From Aldehydirespirator sp965200005 (lineage in GTDB: Bacteria > Actinomycetota > Acidimicrobiia > Acidimicrobiales > Aldehydirespiratoraceae), in assembly GCA_965200005.1 (NCBI GenBank), contig OZ241331.1, forward strand, positions 2,790,001-2,854,000: a DNA stretch of 64,000 nt, written 5' to 3'. The notes beneath the pieces are model-generated. The model was not told the origin of the DNA, did no database searches, and worked only from the letters and a program-made list of their open reading frames with translations. Positions 16,708 through 27,241 of the stretch are shown here, piece by piece. Both the position numbers and the translations under genes were made by a program. The stretch's first letter is position 1. Each line of letters begins with the position of its first letter.

Positions 16708-17724
16708 ATGCGACTCGTCGACGGCCGCGAACTAACTGAGGCCGAATTCGATGCTGCGCTAACGCTCAAGCAACGACTTGATGCCAAGCGTGATCCGCAC
16801 CTGCCAGTCATGCCGGCGGAAGAGTTGCGCAGCCGTTTCGAGAACGACCGCACGGGCCTTGCCCGCCACGAACGTGTCGTTGCCTTAAGCGACGGTGACT
16901 CACCAGAGGCTCTGGCCATTGGCCACATTGAGTTGACGCTCGACCCGGCCAACGCTCAACTTGCTGAGTTCGAGATCACACCTGCTGATGATGAAGTGAT
17001 GCGCTTTGTGCTCGCAGAACTGCTAGCACGCGCCGCACATAACAACCGCAGTTCCATCATCATCTTTGGCGACTACAGCGAGGAAGCCAACGTTTTCTGG
17101 AACAGCCTCGGCGCGGATCTGCGCTACACCGAGCAGGAGTCGAGCCTCACGCTTGACGCTGTTGATGCGGATTTGATGCAGAAGTGGGTGGACGCTGCTC
17201 CTGATGGTTTCGAGCTTGCCTTCTGGAGTCGCGAATGCCCTAGCGAGTTGATGTACACACAGGTAGCGGTCGCTAATGCCATGAACGACGCTCCGACTGA
17301 CGATCTTGACATTGCTGACACGATCGTTGACGAGTCGATCATTACAGCTGGGAACAAGTACCGGCTGGCGCTCGGGCTTGAGTGTCACGGCGTACTTGCA
17401 CTGGCCTCCGACGGGTCAGCGGCCGGCACCACCGAGATCTTTCTCAACCTGCATCGACCTGCGGCTTCGTGGCAGTGGATCACAGTCGTGTTGCCTGAAT
17501 ACCGGGGGCAACGCATCGGGCGCTGGCTCAAGGCAGCTATGTGGCAATGGCTGCGCGAGACCCACCCTGAGGTCACGGCGCTTCACACGGGCAATGCGGC
17601 AAGCAACTCGTTCATGCTTGCCATCAACACCGACATGGGTTTCGTACCGACTCACCTGACAGCGTGCTGGCAAACCGAACGAAGCGTCCTCGAAGATGCC
17701 GTCTCTGCGGTGGGTGTCCTCTAG
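16708..17724 (+). CDS. GNAT-family acetyltransferase, two-domain
   Basis: 338 residues with two GNAT-like halves. The second keeps the acetyl-CoA loop (EYRGQRIGRWLKAAMW, about 255-270) and a NSFMLAINTDMGF end motif. The layout recalls mycothiol-synthase-like proteins, but specific MshD motifs are not evident, so the substrate is unknown. Follows msrB by 13 nt, so probably one operon and perhaps a stress role. Its end abuts the convergent cinA. Confidence 0.75.
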   Translation: MRLVDGRELTEAEFDAALTLKQRLDAKRDPHLPVMPAEELRSRFENDRTGLARHERVVALSDGDSPEALAIGHIELTLDPANAQLAEFEITPADDEVMRFVLAELLARAAHNNRSSIIIFGDYSEEANVFWNSLGADLRYTEQESSLTLDAVDADLMQKWVDAAPDGFELAFWSRECPSELMYTQVAVANAMNDAPTDDLDIADTIVDESIITAGNKYRLALGLECHGVLALASDGSAAGTTEIFLNLHRPAASWQWITVVLPEYRGQRIGRWLKAAMWQWLRETHPEVTALHTGNAASNSFMLAINTDMGFVPTHLTACWQTERSVLEDAVSAVGVL

Positions 17725-17725
17725 C

Positions 17726-19003
17726 TCACCTCGTGCTCGCGAGCAAGCGAGTCCGCAGGAAGTTGAGCGCTGTGATGACCGATAGTTGGCGAACCATTGA
17801 GCGATCCATGTTGAACCGTATGCGTCTCGCCTCGCTATGACCATCAAAGGTCAGACCGATCCAGACGGTGCCGGGGCGCGCTCCCTCGTGAGCTGCCGGG
17901 CCCGCTGCGCCGGTCGTCGCTAGGCCCACATCAGCGCCTAGCACCCGGCGGGCACCGTTAGCCATCGCTAGCACCATCTGCTCGCTGACGGCGTTGCAAT
18001 CTGGGGTGCCGAGCACATGCACCTTGAGGGAACGGTCATAGGGCACCACCCCGCCCCGCAACACATCGCTGGCGCCTGCCACGTCGCTCAGCCGTGCCGA
18101 GATCAGCCCGCCAGTTACCGACTCGGCCAACCCAAGCGTTAGGCCACGCGCACGTAGCAGATCTAGCACCACCGATTCCATGGTCTCATCGTCGACCCCG
18201 AACACGGCCGCTCCGAGCAGGCTCCGCACTCTGGTCTCAACCTGCTTGAGGGCTCGATCGCCAGCAGCCTCACTGACAGCTTTCGTGGTAATGCGAACCT
18301 TGAGTCCCTCCATTCCACTTGCAAGGAATGCGATAGTTGCAGCGCCGGTGGCATCAAGTGACCTGATCTCATCGTCCAAGAGCTCAGCTAACTCTGATTC
18401 GGAGTGGCCCCAGGTGCGTAGCGTGCGGCTGCATATGACGTGGCGGGAACCTGCGCGAACCTGCAGATCTGCCAGCACGCAGTGGCTCACCATCTCCCTC
18501 ATCTCCCAGGGGACCCCAGGCACCGCATAGATGACCTTGCCGCTCGCCTGCGGATCGCGGTCTTGGGTCGCAGAGGCCGGGATGGGACAGATCAGCCCGG
18601 GCGCAGTGCCAGGCTGTACCGGCATAACTCGCGCACCGGATGGCACGTCGGCCTGGCGCAGGTTGTTATCGGACATGCGGCGGTCACGCCGGTAGAACAT
18701 CCGGCGGATCCTTTCGGCGACCTCGTCGTCCCGGTGCATCTCGACTCCCATCACCGAGGCGATTGCGTCTCGGGTGATGTCATCGTGGGTCGGGCCGAGG
18801 CCGCCGCACACGATCACCGCATCGCTGCGACTGAGTGCAAGCCGCAGCGCCGCGACGATCCGCTCGAGGTTGTCGCCGACCTTGGTCTGGTGATGACTGT
18901 CGATGCCCGCAGCAGCTAGCTGCTCACCGATCCAGGAGGAGTTGGTGTCGACGATCTGCCCAAGCAGCAATTCGGTGCCAACGGCTACGACCTCGCATCT
19001 CAC
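17726..19003 (-). CDS. cinA: Competence/damage-inducible protein CinA (nicotinamide-nucleotide amidohydrolase)
   Basis: 425 residues from GTG 19003, whose GTG overlaps the pgsA stop as GTGA; relatives also begin near CEVVAVGTELLLG. N-terminal MoeA/COG1058 domain (GLGPTHDDITRDA, about 75) acts on ADP-ribose-type substrates; the C-terminal CinA domain (LGLAESVTGGLISARLS, VGLATTGAAGP) has NMN deamidase activity in characterised members. Translationally coupled to pgsA. Confidence 0.92.
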   Translation of the reverse strand: MRCEVVAVGTELLLGQIVDTNSSWIGEQLAAAGIDSHHQTKVGDNLERIVAALRLALSRSDAVIVCGGLGPTHDDITRDAIASVMGVEMHRDDEVAERIRRMFYRRDRRMSDNNLRQADVPSGARVMPVQPGTAPGLICPIPASATQDRDPQASGKVIYAVPGVPWEMREMVSHCVLADLQVRAGSRHVICSRTLRTWGHSESELAELLDDEIRSLDATGAATIAFLASGMEGLKVRITTKAVSEAAGDRALKQVETRVRSLLGAAVFGVDDETMESVVLDLLRARGLTLGLAESVTGGLISARLSDVAGASDVLRGGVVPYDRSLKVHVLGTPDCNAVSEQMVLAMANGARRVLGADVGLATTGAAGPAAHEGARPGTVWIGLTFDGHSEARRIRFNMDRSMVRQLSVITALNFLRTRLLASTR

Positions 19004-19596
19004 GACTGCTGGCGGGCTGCTCGGGCATCCAGGAAATACTGCAAGCCGGTGAACACCGTGAATGCGACCGCTATCCACAACACCACGGTGAGCAACACGT
19101 CCGCATCTTGTAGCGAAGGCATCACTGCCATTACCAGCGCTACACCTTGAACGAAGGTCTTGTACTTGGCCGATGGACGGGCTGGGATGGATACGCCCTC
19201 ACCCGCCCGGCGGGCTCGCCAGGCAGTCATCCCTAGCTCTCGCACAGCAATGATCGTGACCGGCACCCACCAGTAGCGCTCCACCGCCACCAAGCAGAAG
19301 GCAGCGCCGAGCACTGCGACCTTGTCAGCAAGGGGATCAAGAAACTCACCGCTGCGACTAACGGCATTGGCCCGCCGCGCTACCCGGCCATCAAGGAAGT
19401 CCGTGACGGCCATCGCCACGCCCAAACCGAAGGCCGCCCACGACGCTCCCCTGGTGTCTTCTGCCTGCAAGATCAACAAGAACAACAGCGGCGAGAAGAT
19501 CAGCCTCGTGATGGTTAACAGGTTTGCGGGATGCAGCAGGCCTGCCCGAACCGGTGGATCGGTTGCTAGGGGCTCTTTATCGGTTTGTGCGTTCAC
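19000..19596 (-). CDS. pgsA: CDP-diacylglycerol-glycerol-3-phosphate 3-phosphatidyltransferase
   Basis: Integral membrane enzyme making phosphatidylglycerophosphate. 198 residues with several membrane segments. The CDP-alcohol phosphotransferase signature D-x2-D-G-x2-A-R-x8-G-x3-D-x3-D is complete at about residues 66-91. The start overlaps the rimO stop by 4 nt and the stop overlaps the cinA start, so the three are translated in series. Confidence 0.93.
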   Translation of the reverse strand: MNAQTDKEPLATDPPVRAGLLHPANLLTITRLIFSPLLFLLILQAEDTRGASWAAFGLGVAMAVTDFLDGRVARRANAVSRSGEFLDPLADKVAVLGAAFCLVAVERYWWVPVTIIAVRELGMTAWRARRAGEGVSIPARPSAKYKTFVQGVALVMAVMPSLQDADVLLTVVLWIAVAFTVFTGLQYFLDARAARQQS

Positions 19597-20900
19597 CTAG
19601 CCTCCAGATCACAGCCCAGAGCGGCGGTCACCTTCAAGGATGCGAACGTAGCGGGGGCTAGTTGTTCCGGCACACAGATGACGCCGTCAATCTCGGGGGC
19701 CTCTCGATGGCTCCGGCCTACTCCCACTTCGTCCACAAGCACTTCGACTTGTTGACCAACGAGAAGGTCACGCCGGTTCGCTGTGATTGAGTCTGCTAAC
19801 TCGGTCAACTCCGTCAGCCGTTCCGTTCGCAAGCCCGGGTCGACCTTGGGTTCAAGGGTGGCTGAGTAGGTGCCCGGTTCCTCGGAATAGGCAAAGAAGC
19901 CGCACCAATCGAGTTGCGCCTCTTCCACGAAGCGAAGCAGTTCATCGTGGTCTTCTTCAGTCTCTGTTGGATAGCCAACGATGAAGTTCGAGCGGAACGC
20001 GGCATCGGGTTCTCGGCTGCGGATCACCTTGATTCGCTCTAGGAACTTGTTCGCATTGCCGAAGCGGCGCATGCGACGCAGCAACGGCGCCGAGGCATGT
20101 TGCAGGGACAGGTCGAAGTAGGGGACACCGGTGTTACAGATGGCATCGATCAAGGTGTCGTTGAGATCTGCCGGGTACAGGTAAAGGAGCCGGGTGCGGG
20201 CAACCCGCTGCGATACGGCTTCGATTAGCGGCACGATCTGGCGCTTGCCCTTGCCTTGATCACGGCCATACGCGGCTAGATCCTGAGCCACGAGAACTAT
20301 CTCGGCTGCGTCAAGTTGCTCGACTTCTCTGAGGATGTCGCTCATGGAGCGGCTCCGTTGCGGGCCTCGAAAGCTCGGGATGGCACAGAAGCCACAGGCA
20401 CGATCGCAACCCTCAGCGATCTTCACATAGGCCCAGGGCCGGGGTGCCGAGGGTCTTGGCAGGTTCAACAGGTCAAAGGCCGGACGTTTGCGGCGCCCCA
20501 GCTCTACAGACACGGGTGCCCTCGGCAGGGACTTGACCCCGACGGGCGGCGAAGGCAGATCAGCCATGGCATCATCAACCAGGGCCTCACCGAAACCGGC
20601 TACACGATCCACTTCGGGCAGTGCATCGGCTAGTTCGGTGCCATAGCGCTCAGCCAGGCAACCCGTCACCACCAGTTTGGCATTGTCGGCTTTGGCGTCA
20701 CTGAGCGACAGGATCACGTCGATTGATTCTTCGCGTGCCTGCTCGATGAACGCGCAGGTGTTGACCACCACCAACTCCGCGTGAGCGGGGTCGGCGATCG
20801 AAGTGAGCCCGTCGGCTTCTAGTAGGCCTGTGATCTTGTCTGAATCAACTTGATTTTTGGGGCATCCCAGGGTGTGAAGGGAGAACGTGCGCGGCTTCAC
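19593..20900 (-). CDS. rimO: Ribosomal protein uS12 methylthiotransferase
   Basis: Radical-SAM enzyme that methylthiolates an aspartate of ribosomal protein S12. 435 residues: N-terminal HTLGCPKNQVDSD (typical RimO, unlike MiaB), the radical-SAM cysteines in EGCDRACGFCAIP, and a C-terminal TRAM-like domain. GTG start at 20900, just after capA; stop overlaps pgsA by 4 nt. Confidence 0.93.
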   Translation of the reverse strand: MKPRTFSLHTLGCPKNQVDSDKITGLLEADGLTSIADPAHAELVVVNTCAFIEQAREESIDVILSLSDAKADNAKLVVTGCLAERYGTELADALPEVDRVAGFGEALVDDAMADLPSPPVGVKSLPRAPVSVELGRRKRPAFDLLNLPRPSAPRPWAYVKIAEGCDRACGFCAIPSFRGPQRSRSMSDILREVEQLDAAEIVLVAQDLAAYGRDQGKGKRQIVPLIEAVSQRVARTRLLYLYPADLNDTLIDAICNTGVPYFDLSLQHASAPLLRRMRRFGNANKFLERIKVIRSREPDAAFRSNFIVGYPTETEEDHDELLRFVEEAQLDWCGFFAYSEEPGTYSATLEPKVDPGLRTERLTELTELADSITANRRDLLVGQQVEVLVDEVGVGRSHREAPEIDGVICVPEQLAPATFASLKVTAALGCDLEAR

Positions 20901-20908
20901 AACGACGT

Positions 20909-22275
20909 TCAGCCCTCAAGCCCGGCAGTGCCGGTCGGGGGAGGAAGTGTGCTCGTGGTGGAGTCCTCAGGATCTGGAGGTGCCTCGGTTGTGGTGGTAG
21001 TTGCGTACGCCGGTGGGGGCGGGTCGTGGCGGGCACAGTCGCCCGCGATGACATCACGGATCCGGTCGACCCTTGTGCCAGTCGAATGTGGAGCGGGTGA
21101 CCCGAACGAATCGAGGAGGTGCGGGTGAAACGACCAGCCAACGATCTCAGCACCGTCGAAGTCGATCTGCAACACTCCCGTCTCGCCAGTGTGATTGGCC
21201 CGCGGATGCCACACGAAGTTCCCAAGCGAGTAGGCGACGAGTTTGCCGCCCTGGAAGATGACTGGTTGAAGCACGTGGGGGTGGTGCCCGATCACTGCGG
21301 TCGCCCCAGCATCAAGCAGCGCTCGAGCGATGGCCTCCTGGGACTGGTTCTGGCAGGTGTCTCGCTCTATGCCCCAGTGAACAGTGGCAATCACCACATC
21401 TGCTTGTTCCGCGGCCGTGCGGACAGCCGAGAGGGCTCGGGCTTGGTCTGAGGCAGTGACGATGGCAATTCCCGGCGTTGCTGAGCCGGCAATGAAGCCA
21501 TAAGGGATCACCTGAGAAAAGCCAACGAAGGCCACATCGATGTTGCCCTCGGTGGTGAGCACATGAGGTTCGTAAGCCTCGTCACGGTTGCCGCCGGCAC
21601 CTACGGTCGCCACTTGAGCGGCGTGCAACCATTCGATCGTGTTGATGAGCCCCTCGCCTCCGTAGTCCATGGCGTGGTTGTTGCCGAGCGTCACGATGTC
21701 GATACCCGCTAGGGCGATTCGAGCAGCCGCAGATGACGGCGCCCGGAAGACGAAGCGCTTTTGCATGGCCCGGCCGCGATCACCAATTGCCATCTCGACG
21801 TTCACCAGCGCGATATCGGCGGTGTCGAATTGCGGGTTGAGCAGAGCGAATGGGTTGATGTTCTGCTGCTCGGTGCGATCCATGAGCACGTCACCACCCG
21901 CAAGCAGCGTCCACTCCTGTGAGGGCAAGGTCGTAGACGTACTCGTTGTGGAGGACGATGTTGAATCTGGTGTGACCGTTGATGAGGTTGCTGTGTCTTC
22001 GACTGCACTGCCAGTTGTGCTTGTGACCCCTGCTGTTTCTGTCGTGGGAGCTTCGGTTGTGCCCGAGCCCTCGGTCGTGTCTGGGGTGGTGACTTTGTCG
22101 GCGGTGGCATCTGTAGTGCTAGTAGTTGCGTCGGTTCCGTTGGTGGGTTCAGCGGGTGCGCTTGTGTCCTCCGCACCACACGCACCGGCCATCATCATTA
22201 GTGCCAAGAGCACTTCGAAGATCGTCCGCGCTTGCCGCAGGTGTCTTGCTTTGTTGGCGCTCAATCGCTGCACCA
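20909..22275 (-). CDS. CapA-family lipoprotein (PGA-synthesis-like metallophosphatase fold)
   Basis: About 455 residues from ATG 22275, chosen because a lipoprotein signal follows (LLALMMMAGAC-G); an earlier start at 22366 only adds a charged stretch. After a Ser/Thr-rich linker of about 80 residues comes the CapA domain: LLAGGDVLMDR, ALVNVEMAIGDRG, LGNNHAMDYG, HWGIERD and IGHHPHVLQP. A second low-complexity tail rich in Pro and Thr ends the protein. CapA proteins take part in poly-gamma-glutamate or surface-polymer handling, but no other capsule gene is near, so the substrate is open. Confidence 0.85.
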
Positions 22276-22370
22276 TTGACCTGCCAGATTGATGTGCAAC
22301 TGTCACTCGGCGCATTCGTTTATCTCGTGACACTGAAGCCTCTGCACTTGCCGATTTGCCTGACAATCAC

Positions 22371-22415
22371 GTGCCAAACTAGGCGAAATGATCTTCGCTA
22401 GTACAGATTTGGCAC
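22371..22415 (-). terminator. Long imperfect hairpin between the cyclotransferase and capA genes
   Basis: Outer arms GTGCCAAA (22371-22378) and TTTGGCAC (22408-22415) enclose an inner stem CTAG-GCGAA / TTCGCTAG with one bulge. It lies after the cyclotransferase stop and before capA on the same strand. A terminator is the likely role, although an operator for capA is possible. Confidence 0.55.
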
Positions 22416-22490
22416 AACGTTTGATCAAGCTCAGTAAATCCTACGGCAGACACCGACGCGCGCTAGTGCAGCCTTAGCCATATGTGAGGT

Positions 22491-23441
22491 TCAGCCGTGC
22501 GTCTGTTCGACGATGCGGACCCGATATGAACGTGGCCAAAGCTTCCCGGTAAGCCAGAGTGTGCCATCGCCCGCGGCAGCAATGCCGTTGAGGACATTGA
22601 TCTCAGTGCCGGAAGCATCGCTGTGGGCACGCTCAACCACCTCGGTTGCATCAATTCGTGCCACAACTGCACCCGAGTGTGGATCAATTACCACGAGATA
22701 GTTAGACTTCCAGACGTTGGCAATCACCAGTCCATCTATGCACTCAAGCTCATTCAGATCATCTATAGGCACCGGTATGGATGCCGCGACTTTGCCAACA
22801 CCTGGCGTGACTTCAACTGCACTTCGCAACTCAAAGCTCACCGGATCGCGCAGATACAGACGGTTTGAACCATCTGACATGACCAACGTGTCATCCATCA
22901 GACACAAGCCCCAACCTTCACCCTCGTACTCAAACTCGTCGGTGAGCCGCAAGCTGGTGCGGTCATAGACAAAGGCAACTCCGCTCAACCAGGTGAGTTG
23001 AATCACCGAATCGCCAACGACCGTCAGACCCTCGCCAAAGTGCTGGTCATCGAGCGCCACCAGGCTCCACACATCGCCGGTTTCGGGATCAACCTGGCGC
23101 AACGACGATGTTCCCCAGCCGCCGGTGCTCTCGAACATCACGCCATCGACGATTTCAACTCCCTGCGTGAACGCCTCCGGGTCATGAGGAACCGAAGCAA
23201 CTATCTCCGCAGCCCAAGCCGCAACGCTGCCGTTATCTGGCAGCGCTGGGAACACGCCTGACGACTCGGTCGCCACAACCGAAGTGACAGTCGTGGTGGC
23301 GTCATCGAGGACAGGTGTCGATACAAGCGCATCTGTCGAGGCGCTCGGGCTACTAGCAGCACGCTGGCGGACGCACGCCACGCAGGTGGCAAGGATCAAC
23401 AACCCAAACAGCGCTGTCCGCATCCAACTCAGCCACCACAC
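22491..23441 (-). CDS. Glutaminyl-peptide cyclotransferase-like lipoprotein
   Basis: 316 residues. Lipoprotein signal with lipobox TCVAC near residue 23, then a five-bladed beta-propeller of the plant-type glutamine cyclotransferase family: FTQGVEI, FESTGGWGTSSLRQVD, FGEGLTVVGD, EGWGLCLMDDTLVMSDGS, LNELECIDG and EINVLNGIAA. The enzyme forms N-terminal pyroglutamate. Likely anchored on the outer face of the membrane. MRT at 23423 is an alternative start. Confidence 0.88.
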   Translation of the reverse strand: MWWLSWMRTALFGLLILATCVACVRQRAASSPSASTDALVSTPVLDDATTTVTSVVATESSGVFPALPDNGSVAAWAAEIVASVPHDPEAFTQGVEIVDGVMFESTGGWGTSSLRQVDPETGDVWSLVALDDQHFGEGLTVVGDSVIQLTWLSGVAFVYDRTSLRLTDEFEYEGEGWGLCLMDDTLVMSDGSNRLYLRDPVSFELRSAVEVTPGVGKVAASIPVPIDDLNELECIDGLVIANVWKSNYLVVIDPHSGAVVARIDATEVVERAHSDASGTEINVLNGIAAAGDGTLWLTGKLWPRSYRVRIVEQTHG

Positions 23442-23481
23442 AGCGGACTCCCAACGCAGAGTTGAGGGCCGTTCGCGACCA

Positions 23482-24432
23482 CTAAGCAGCTAGCAAAGCG
23501 ACGCTCGCTAGCCAGCAAACAAAGAGCACCGCACCATCGACTCGTCCCACCTTGCGGCCATACGCCATCAACGCCCAACTCAGCGCGCAGATCAGCACCA
23601 TCAGCACGCAACCAAGGGTCTGCAATGAATGATCACCCACCGGGCCCGGCCCGACCACCGCAATCACACCACCCACAGCAAGCGAGTTAAAGACATTGCT
23701 GCCTAGCAGATTGCCCACCATTAGTTCGGTCTGGCGCTGGCGGGCAGCTACGACGGCGGTCACCAACTCAGGTGCCGAGGTGCCCACAGCGACCAGCGTG
23801 TAGCCGACGAACCCGCCAGAGAGCCCGAGTTCGTCTGCCAGGCGTTCCGCCCCCCAGACAAGCACGTAAGCAGCACCAGCCACGGCCGCCAGAGCGACGA
23901 TCGTACGCAACGATTCAACGCCGGCCGACGGCGGTTGCTCACCCACCAACTGCGACACGTTGTTAGAAGGCGACGGTTTGTCCCCTGACGTGCGTGCCCC
24001 TCGCAGCACAACCACGAACCAGACCAGCAGTGCAGCAAATAGCAGCACACCTTCCCAGCGAAGCAGTTCACCTTGTGTAATCAACGCGAAGATCAGCACT
24101 GCAGCTACCGAGATTGCGGCGTCGCGGCGCAACACGCTGCGGCTCACCGGCACCGTCGCCACCATCGATGCCGCAGCGAGCACGAGCGAGATGTTTGCGA
24201 CGTTCGATCCGACGATGTTGCCGACACCAATGTCAAGGCGGCCCTCAGCCGCAGCGAGAGCCGACACCAACATCTCCGGAGCACTGGTGCCGAATCCCAC
24301 CACGATCGCCCCGACCACCACCGGAGCTATGCGCAGCACAGTGGCAAGGCGCGCGGCTCCCTTAACAAACTGATCAGCTGCAACGCCGAGCACTACCAGA
24401 CCCACGCCAAGCGCGAGCAAACTCAACAACAT
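23482..24432 (-). CDS. Calcium/sodium:proton antiporter (CaCA family)
   Basis: 316 residues with about ten membrane segments. The two inverted alpha repeats are clear: GFGTSAPEMLVSA with GNIVGSNVANISLVL (about 45-85), and AVGTSAPELVTAV with GNLLGSNVFNSLAVGG (about 220-260). It resembles YrbG-type exchangers; the ion specificity is not determined by the sequence. Its ATG shares one base with the ftsK stop (TGATG), so it is coupled to ftsK. Confidence 0.88.
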   Translation of the reverse strand: MLLSLLALGVGLVVLGVAADQFVKGAARLATVLRIAPVVVGAIVVGFGTSAPEMLVSALAAAEGRLDIGVGNIVGSNVANISLVLAAASMVATVPVSRSVLRRDAAISVAAVLIFALITQGELLRWEGVLLFAALLVWFVVVLRGARTSGDKPSPSNNVSQLVGEQPPSAGVESLRTIVALAAVAGAAYVLVWGAERLADELGLSGGFVGYTLVAVGTSAPELVTAVVAARQRQTELMVGNLLGSNVFNSLAVGGVIAVVGPGPVGDHSLQTLGCVLMVLICALSWALMAYGRKVGRVDGAVLFVCWLASVALLAA

Positions 24433-27203
24433 CAGTCCGCCGTGGCAGTCACCGACGGGCTATTGGGCGGGGCTTCACTCGGACGAGGGACGAGCACCTT
24501 GCGAGCCTTTGAACCCACAGAGGGCCCCACGACCCCGCGTTGCTCCAGCAGGTCCATGAGCCGTCCGGCACGAGCAAACCCAACACGCAGACGCCGCTGC
24601 AACATCGAGGTCGACCCGAGTTGCGTCTCGATCACCAGGCTCATGGCTGCTTCGAGCAGTTCGTCATCGCTGGCTCCAGCGCCCGCGAGGTTTGGCGGGG
24701 CTGCGGTGATGGTTGACGGGATGATCGGCTCTCCACCAACGTCGGGGGCGGCGGGTGACGAAGTCCCAGGCAGCGTCGGCTGGATCACGGGAGCAGAACG
24801 GCTGGGGGGCCCAGCACGGCCCTGCTTCTTGCCGGTTGACACGGCCGGATCGTCACGGAACTGAGGCTCTTGTGCTCTCCAATGCCCCACCACTGCACGC
24901 ACCTCGTCTTCGGTCACCCAGCATCCCTGGATGCGATGAGGTGTAGATGATGACGGACTTAGGAACAGTAGATCGCCCTGCCCGACAAGGCGTTCGGCAC
25001 CCGGTTGATCAAGGATCACCCGCGAGTCGGTCAGGCTCGAAACTGCAAACGCCATCCGTGCAGGAACGTTTGCTTTGATCACACCGGTGATGATGTTGAC
25101 CGATGGTCTCTGGGTCGCGATCACCAGGTGAATGCCGACCGCTCGGGCCATCTGCGCGATGCGAGCAATCGACTCTTCCACGTTGCGAGCAGCAACCATC
25201 ATCAGGTCTGCCAACTCGTCGACGACCACCAGAACAAACGGCAGACGCTTGTATTGCAGCGGTCTACCGTCGGGACCACGCTCACCTGGAAGCGCTTCGA
25301 TGGCGTTGGCCTCGACGGCTGCGTTGTAGCCGCCAACATCACGGAAGCCGACCTTAGAAAGCAGGTCGTAGCGCCGCTCCATTTCGGTGACAGCCCAGGC
25401 CAGAGCGTTCGCAGCTTTGCGGGGCTCGGTGACCGGTGCAGTTAGCAGATGCGGCACCCGGTCGTATTGACCCATCTCGACCCGTTTGGGATCGATCAGG
25501 ATCATGCGCACCTCATCGGGATCCGAGCGCATCAACACCGAGGTGATGATCGAGTTGAGACAAGACGACTTGCCAGCACCCGTTGCACCCGCGATCAACA
25601 AGTGAGGGGTTGTCGCCAGGTTCATCATGATCGAGTTGCCGTTGATGTCTCGACCGACGGCTACCTCAAGTGGATGCTCAGCGTGCGACGCTTCACGTGA
25701 ACGCAAGACATCGCCTAAACGGACGACCTGGCGGTCGAGGTTGGGGACTTCGACTCCGATCGCTCGACGGCCTGGGATCGGTGCCAGGATGCGCACATCT
25801 GGTGAAGCCATTGCATAAGCGATGTCTTTGCGGAGGCTCTCGAGCTTGGCGACCTTGATCCCCTCACCAAGTTCGAGCACATAACGGGTCACTGTCGGGC
25901 CGACCACTGGCTCTAGCAGGCGGGTGGGCACTCCGAAGCGTGCCAGCGTCGCCTGCAGCAGGCGACCGCGCTCATCGGCCTCGGCTTGATCAATCTCGTG
26001 AACCGCATCACCAACAAGCAGATCTGCAGGTGGCAGCACCCAGCGGGACTTGTGCTTCGCCTTCTTCGCCGCAGCGGCCTTGCCTTTCTGGCCTGTGCCT
26101 TTTGTGGGGGGCTTTGCCTTTGCGCCACCAGGCTTGCCTGGCTTCACCTTTGCCGTGCTCGTGGCAGCCGCGGCTGGCGCAGAGTGCGGTACGAAATGAC
26201 TCGCAGCCACATGACCGCTGGTTTTGCTCGGCTCGGGGCCGCTCGGAGCCTGCCGTTGCTGGGATCGCTGCGAGGCTGATCCTGCAACCTCTGACCCGTT
26301 CGGATCACCGCCCGATACCCACGGGGGTGGGTTCGGTGATGGGCCTGCAGGCTCGGTTGCCTGGGGATTCACATGCTGGGGAAGTTGGGGGCGGGCTGCG
26401 TCTGAGCCACCTGTTGAGGCGGCTGCGCTAGGAGTTGGCTCCTGTGCTTCCTTGAGGTCGCTGAACAAGCTGCGAGTTCCGAACCGTAAGCCCCGCCAAA
26501 CGGGTCGAAGCATTGCAACAACTGCCCTCGCGAGAGTGACAACTGTTACTTGGGTGGCGATCATGGCTCCTGCAACCCCAGCGAACAGCAAGATCAACGA
26601 TGATCCCCAGATATCGCTGAGCGCATGCAACGAACCGCCTACGGCAACCCCCAGCAGACCGCCAGCGTCCCCGAGCACGTCAACCGAATCACCGATCCCG
26701 GGGCGCCCGCTACCGAGGTGCAACAGACCTGCCGCCGCAGTCACCATCAGGGCGCCCCCGATGACGGAACGCCTCGTGGAATCACGCTGCATAACACGCC
26801 CGAATCTGCGTCCTTTCGGACTCTGCGGTGCAGCGGGTGAGGTGGCTCCGCCACCCGGCGCCTTGGTGTGACGGGGAGCCTGGCGTTTCGCGGACTTCGA
26901 CTTGCTGCGTTTGGCTAAAGGAGCCTTCTTGGTTGCCTTTGCTGGCATCACCTCAACTTGCGCAGGCGAACCAGCCGGCAGTGCGATCCCAAGACGCCGT
27001 GCATCCACAAGCGCAAAGACGCCCGCCGTTACCAGCACAACAGGAAGAGCCAGGCGAACCAGCCCAACCGTCGCCGAGAGCGTCCAGTTGAGAGCCTCAC
27101 CAAACGCTCCAGTGGCGGCAATCCAGACACTTCCAGCAACAATCAGCCCGGCAACGATGGCAGCAAGGCCCGCAAGGTCGCGCCGGATGCGACGTTGCGT
27201 CAT
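24432..27203 (-). CDS. ftsK: DNA translocase FtsK/SpoIIIE
   Basis: Septal ATPase that pumps chromosome ends into daughter cells. 923 residues: four N-terminal membrane segments (first about 15-35), a long Pro/Ala/Lys-rich linker, the motor with Walker A IAGATGAGKSSCLNS and Walker B LVVVDELADLMM, and a C-terminal gamma winged helix (LVIETQLGSTSMLQRRLRVG) for polar DNA sequences. Downstream of rnj, in the mycobacterial order. Confidence 0.95.
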   Translation of the reverse strand: MTQRRIRRDLAGLAAIVAGLIVAGSVWIAATGAFGEALNWTLSATVGLVRLALPVVLVTAGVFALVDARRLGIALPAGSPAQVEVMPAKATKKAPLAKRSKSKSAKRQAPRHTKAPGGGATSPAAPQSPKGRRFGRVMQRDSTRRSVIGGALMVTAAAGLLHLGSGRPGIGDSVDVLGDAGGLLGVAVGGSLHALSDIWGSSLILLFAGVAGAMIATQVTVVTLARAVVAMLRPVWRGLRFGTRSLFSDLKEAQEPTPSAAASTGGSDAARPQLPQHVNPQATEPAGPSPNPPPWVSGGDPNGSEVAGSASQRSQQRQAPSGPEPSKTSGHVAASHFVPHSAPAAAATSTAKVKPGKPGGAKAKPPTKGTGQKGKAAAAKKAKHKSRWVLPPADLLVGDAVHEIDQAEADERGRLLQATLARFGVPTRLLEPVVGPTVTRYVLELGEGIKVAKLESLRKDIAYAMASPDVRILAPIPGRRAIGVEVPNLDRQVVRLGDVLRSREASHAEHPLEVAVGRDINGNSIMMNLATTPHLLIAGATGAGKSSCLNSIITSVLMRSDPDEVRMILIDPKRVEMGQYDRVPHLLTAPVTEPRKAANALAWAVTEMERRYDLLSKVGFRDVGGYNAAVEANAIEALPGERGPDGRPLQYKRLPFVLVVVDELADLMMVAARNVEESIARIAQMARAVGIHLVIATQRPSVNIITGVIKANVPARMAFAVSSLTDSRVILDQPGAERLVGQGDLLFLSPSSSTPHRIQGCWVTEDEVRAVVGHWRAQEPQFRDDPAVSTGKKQGRAGPPSRSAPVIQPTLPGTSSPAAPDVGGEPIIPSTITAAPPNLAGAGASDDELLEAAMSLVIETQLGSTSMLQRRLRVGFARAGRLMDLLEQRGVVGPSVGSKARKVLVPRPSEAPPNSPSVTATAD

Positions 27204-27241
27204 CGGTAACCTCTCGTTACCTCGTCCTCACCCATGCCGGA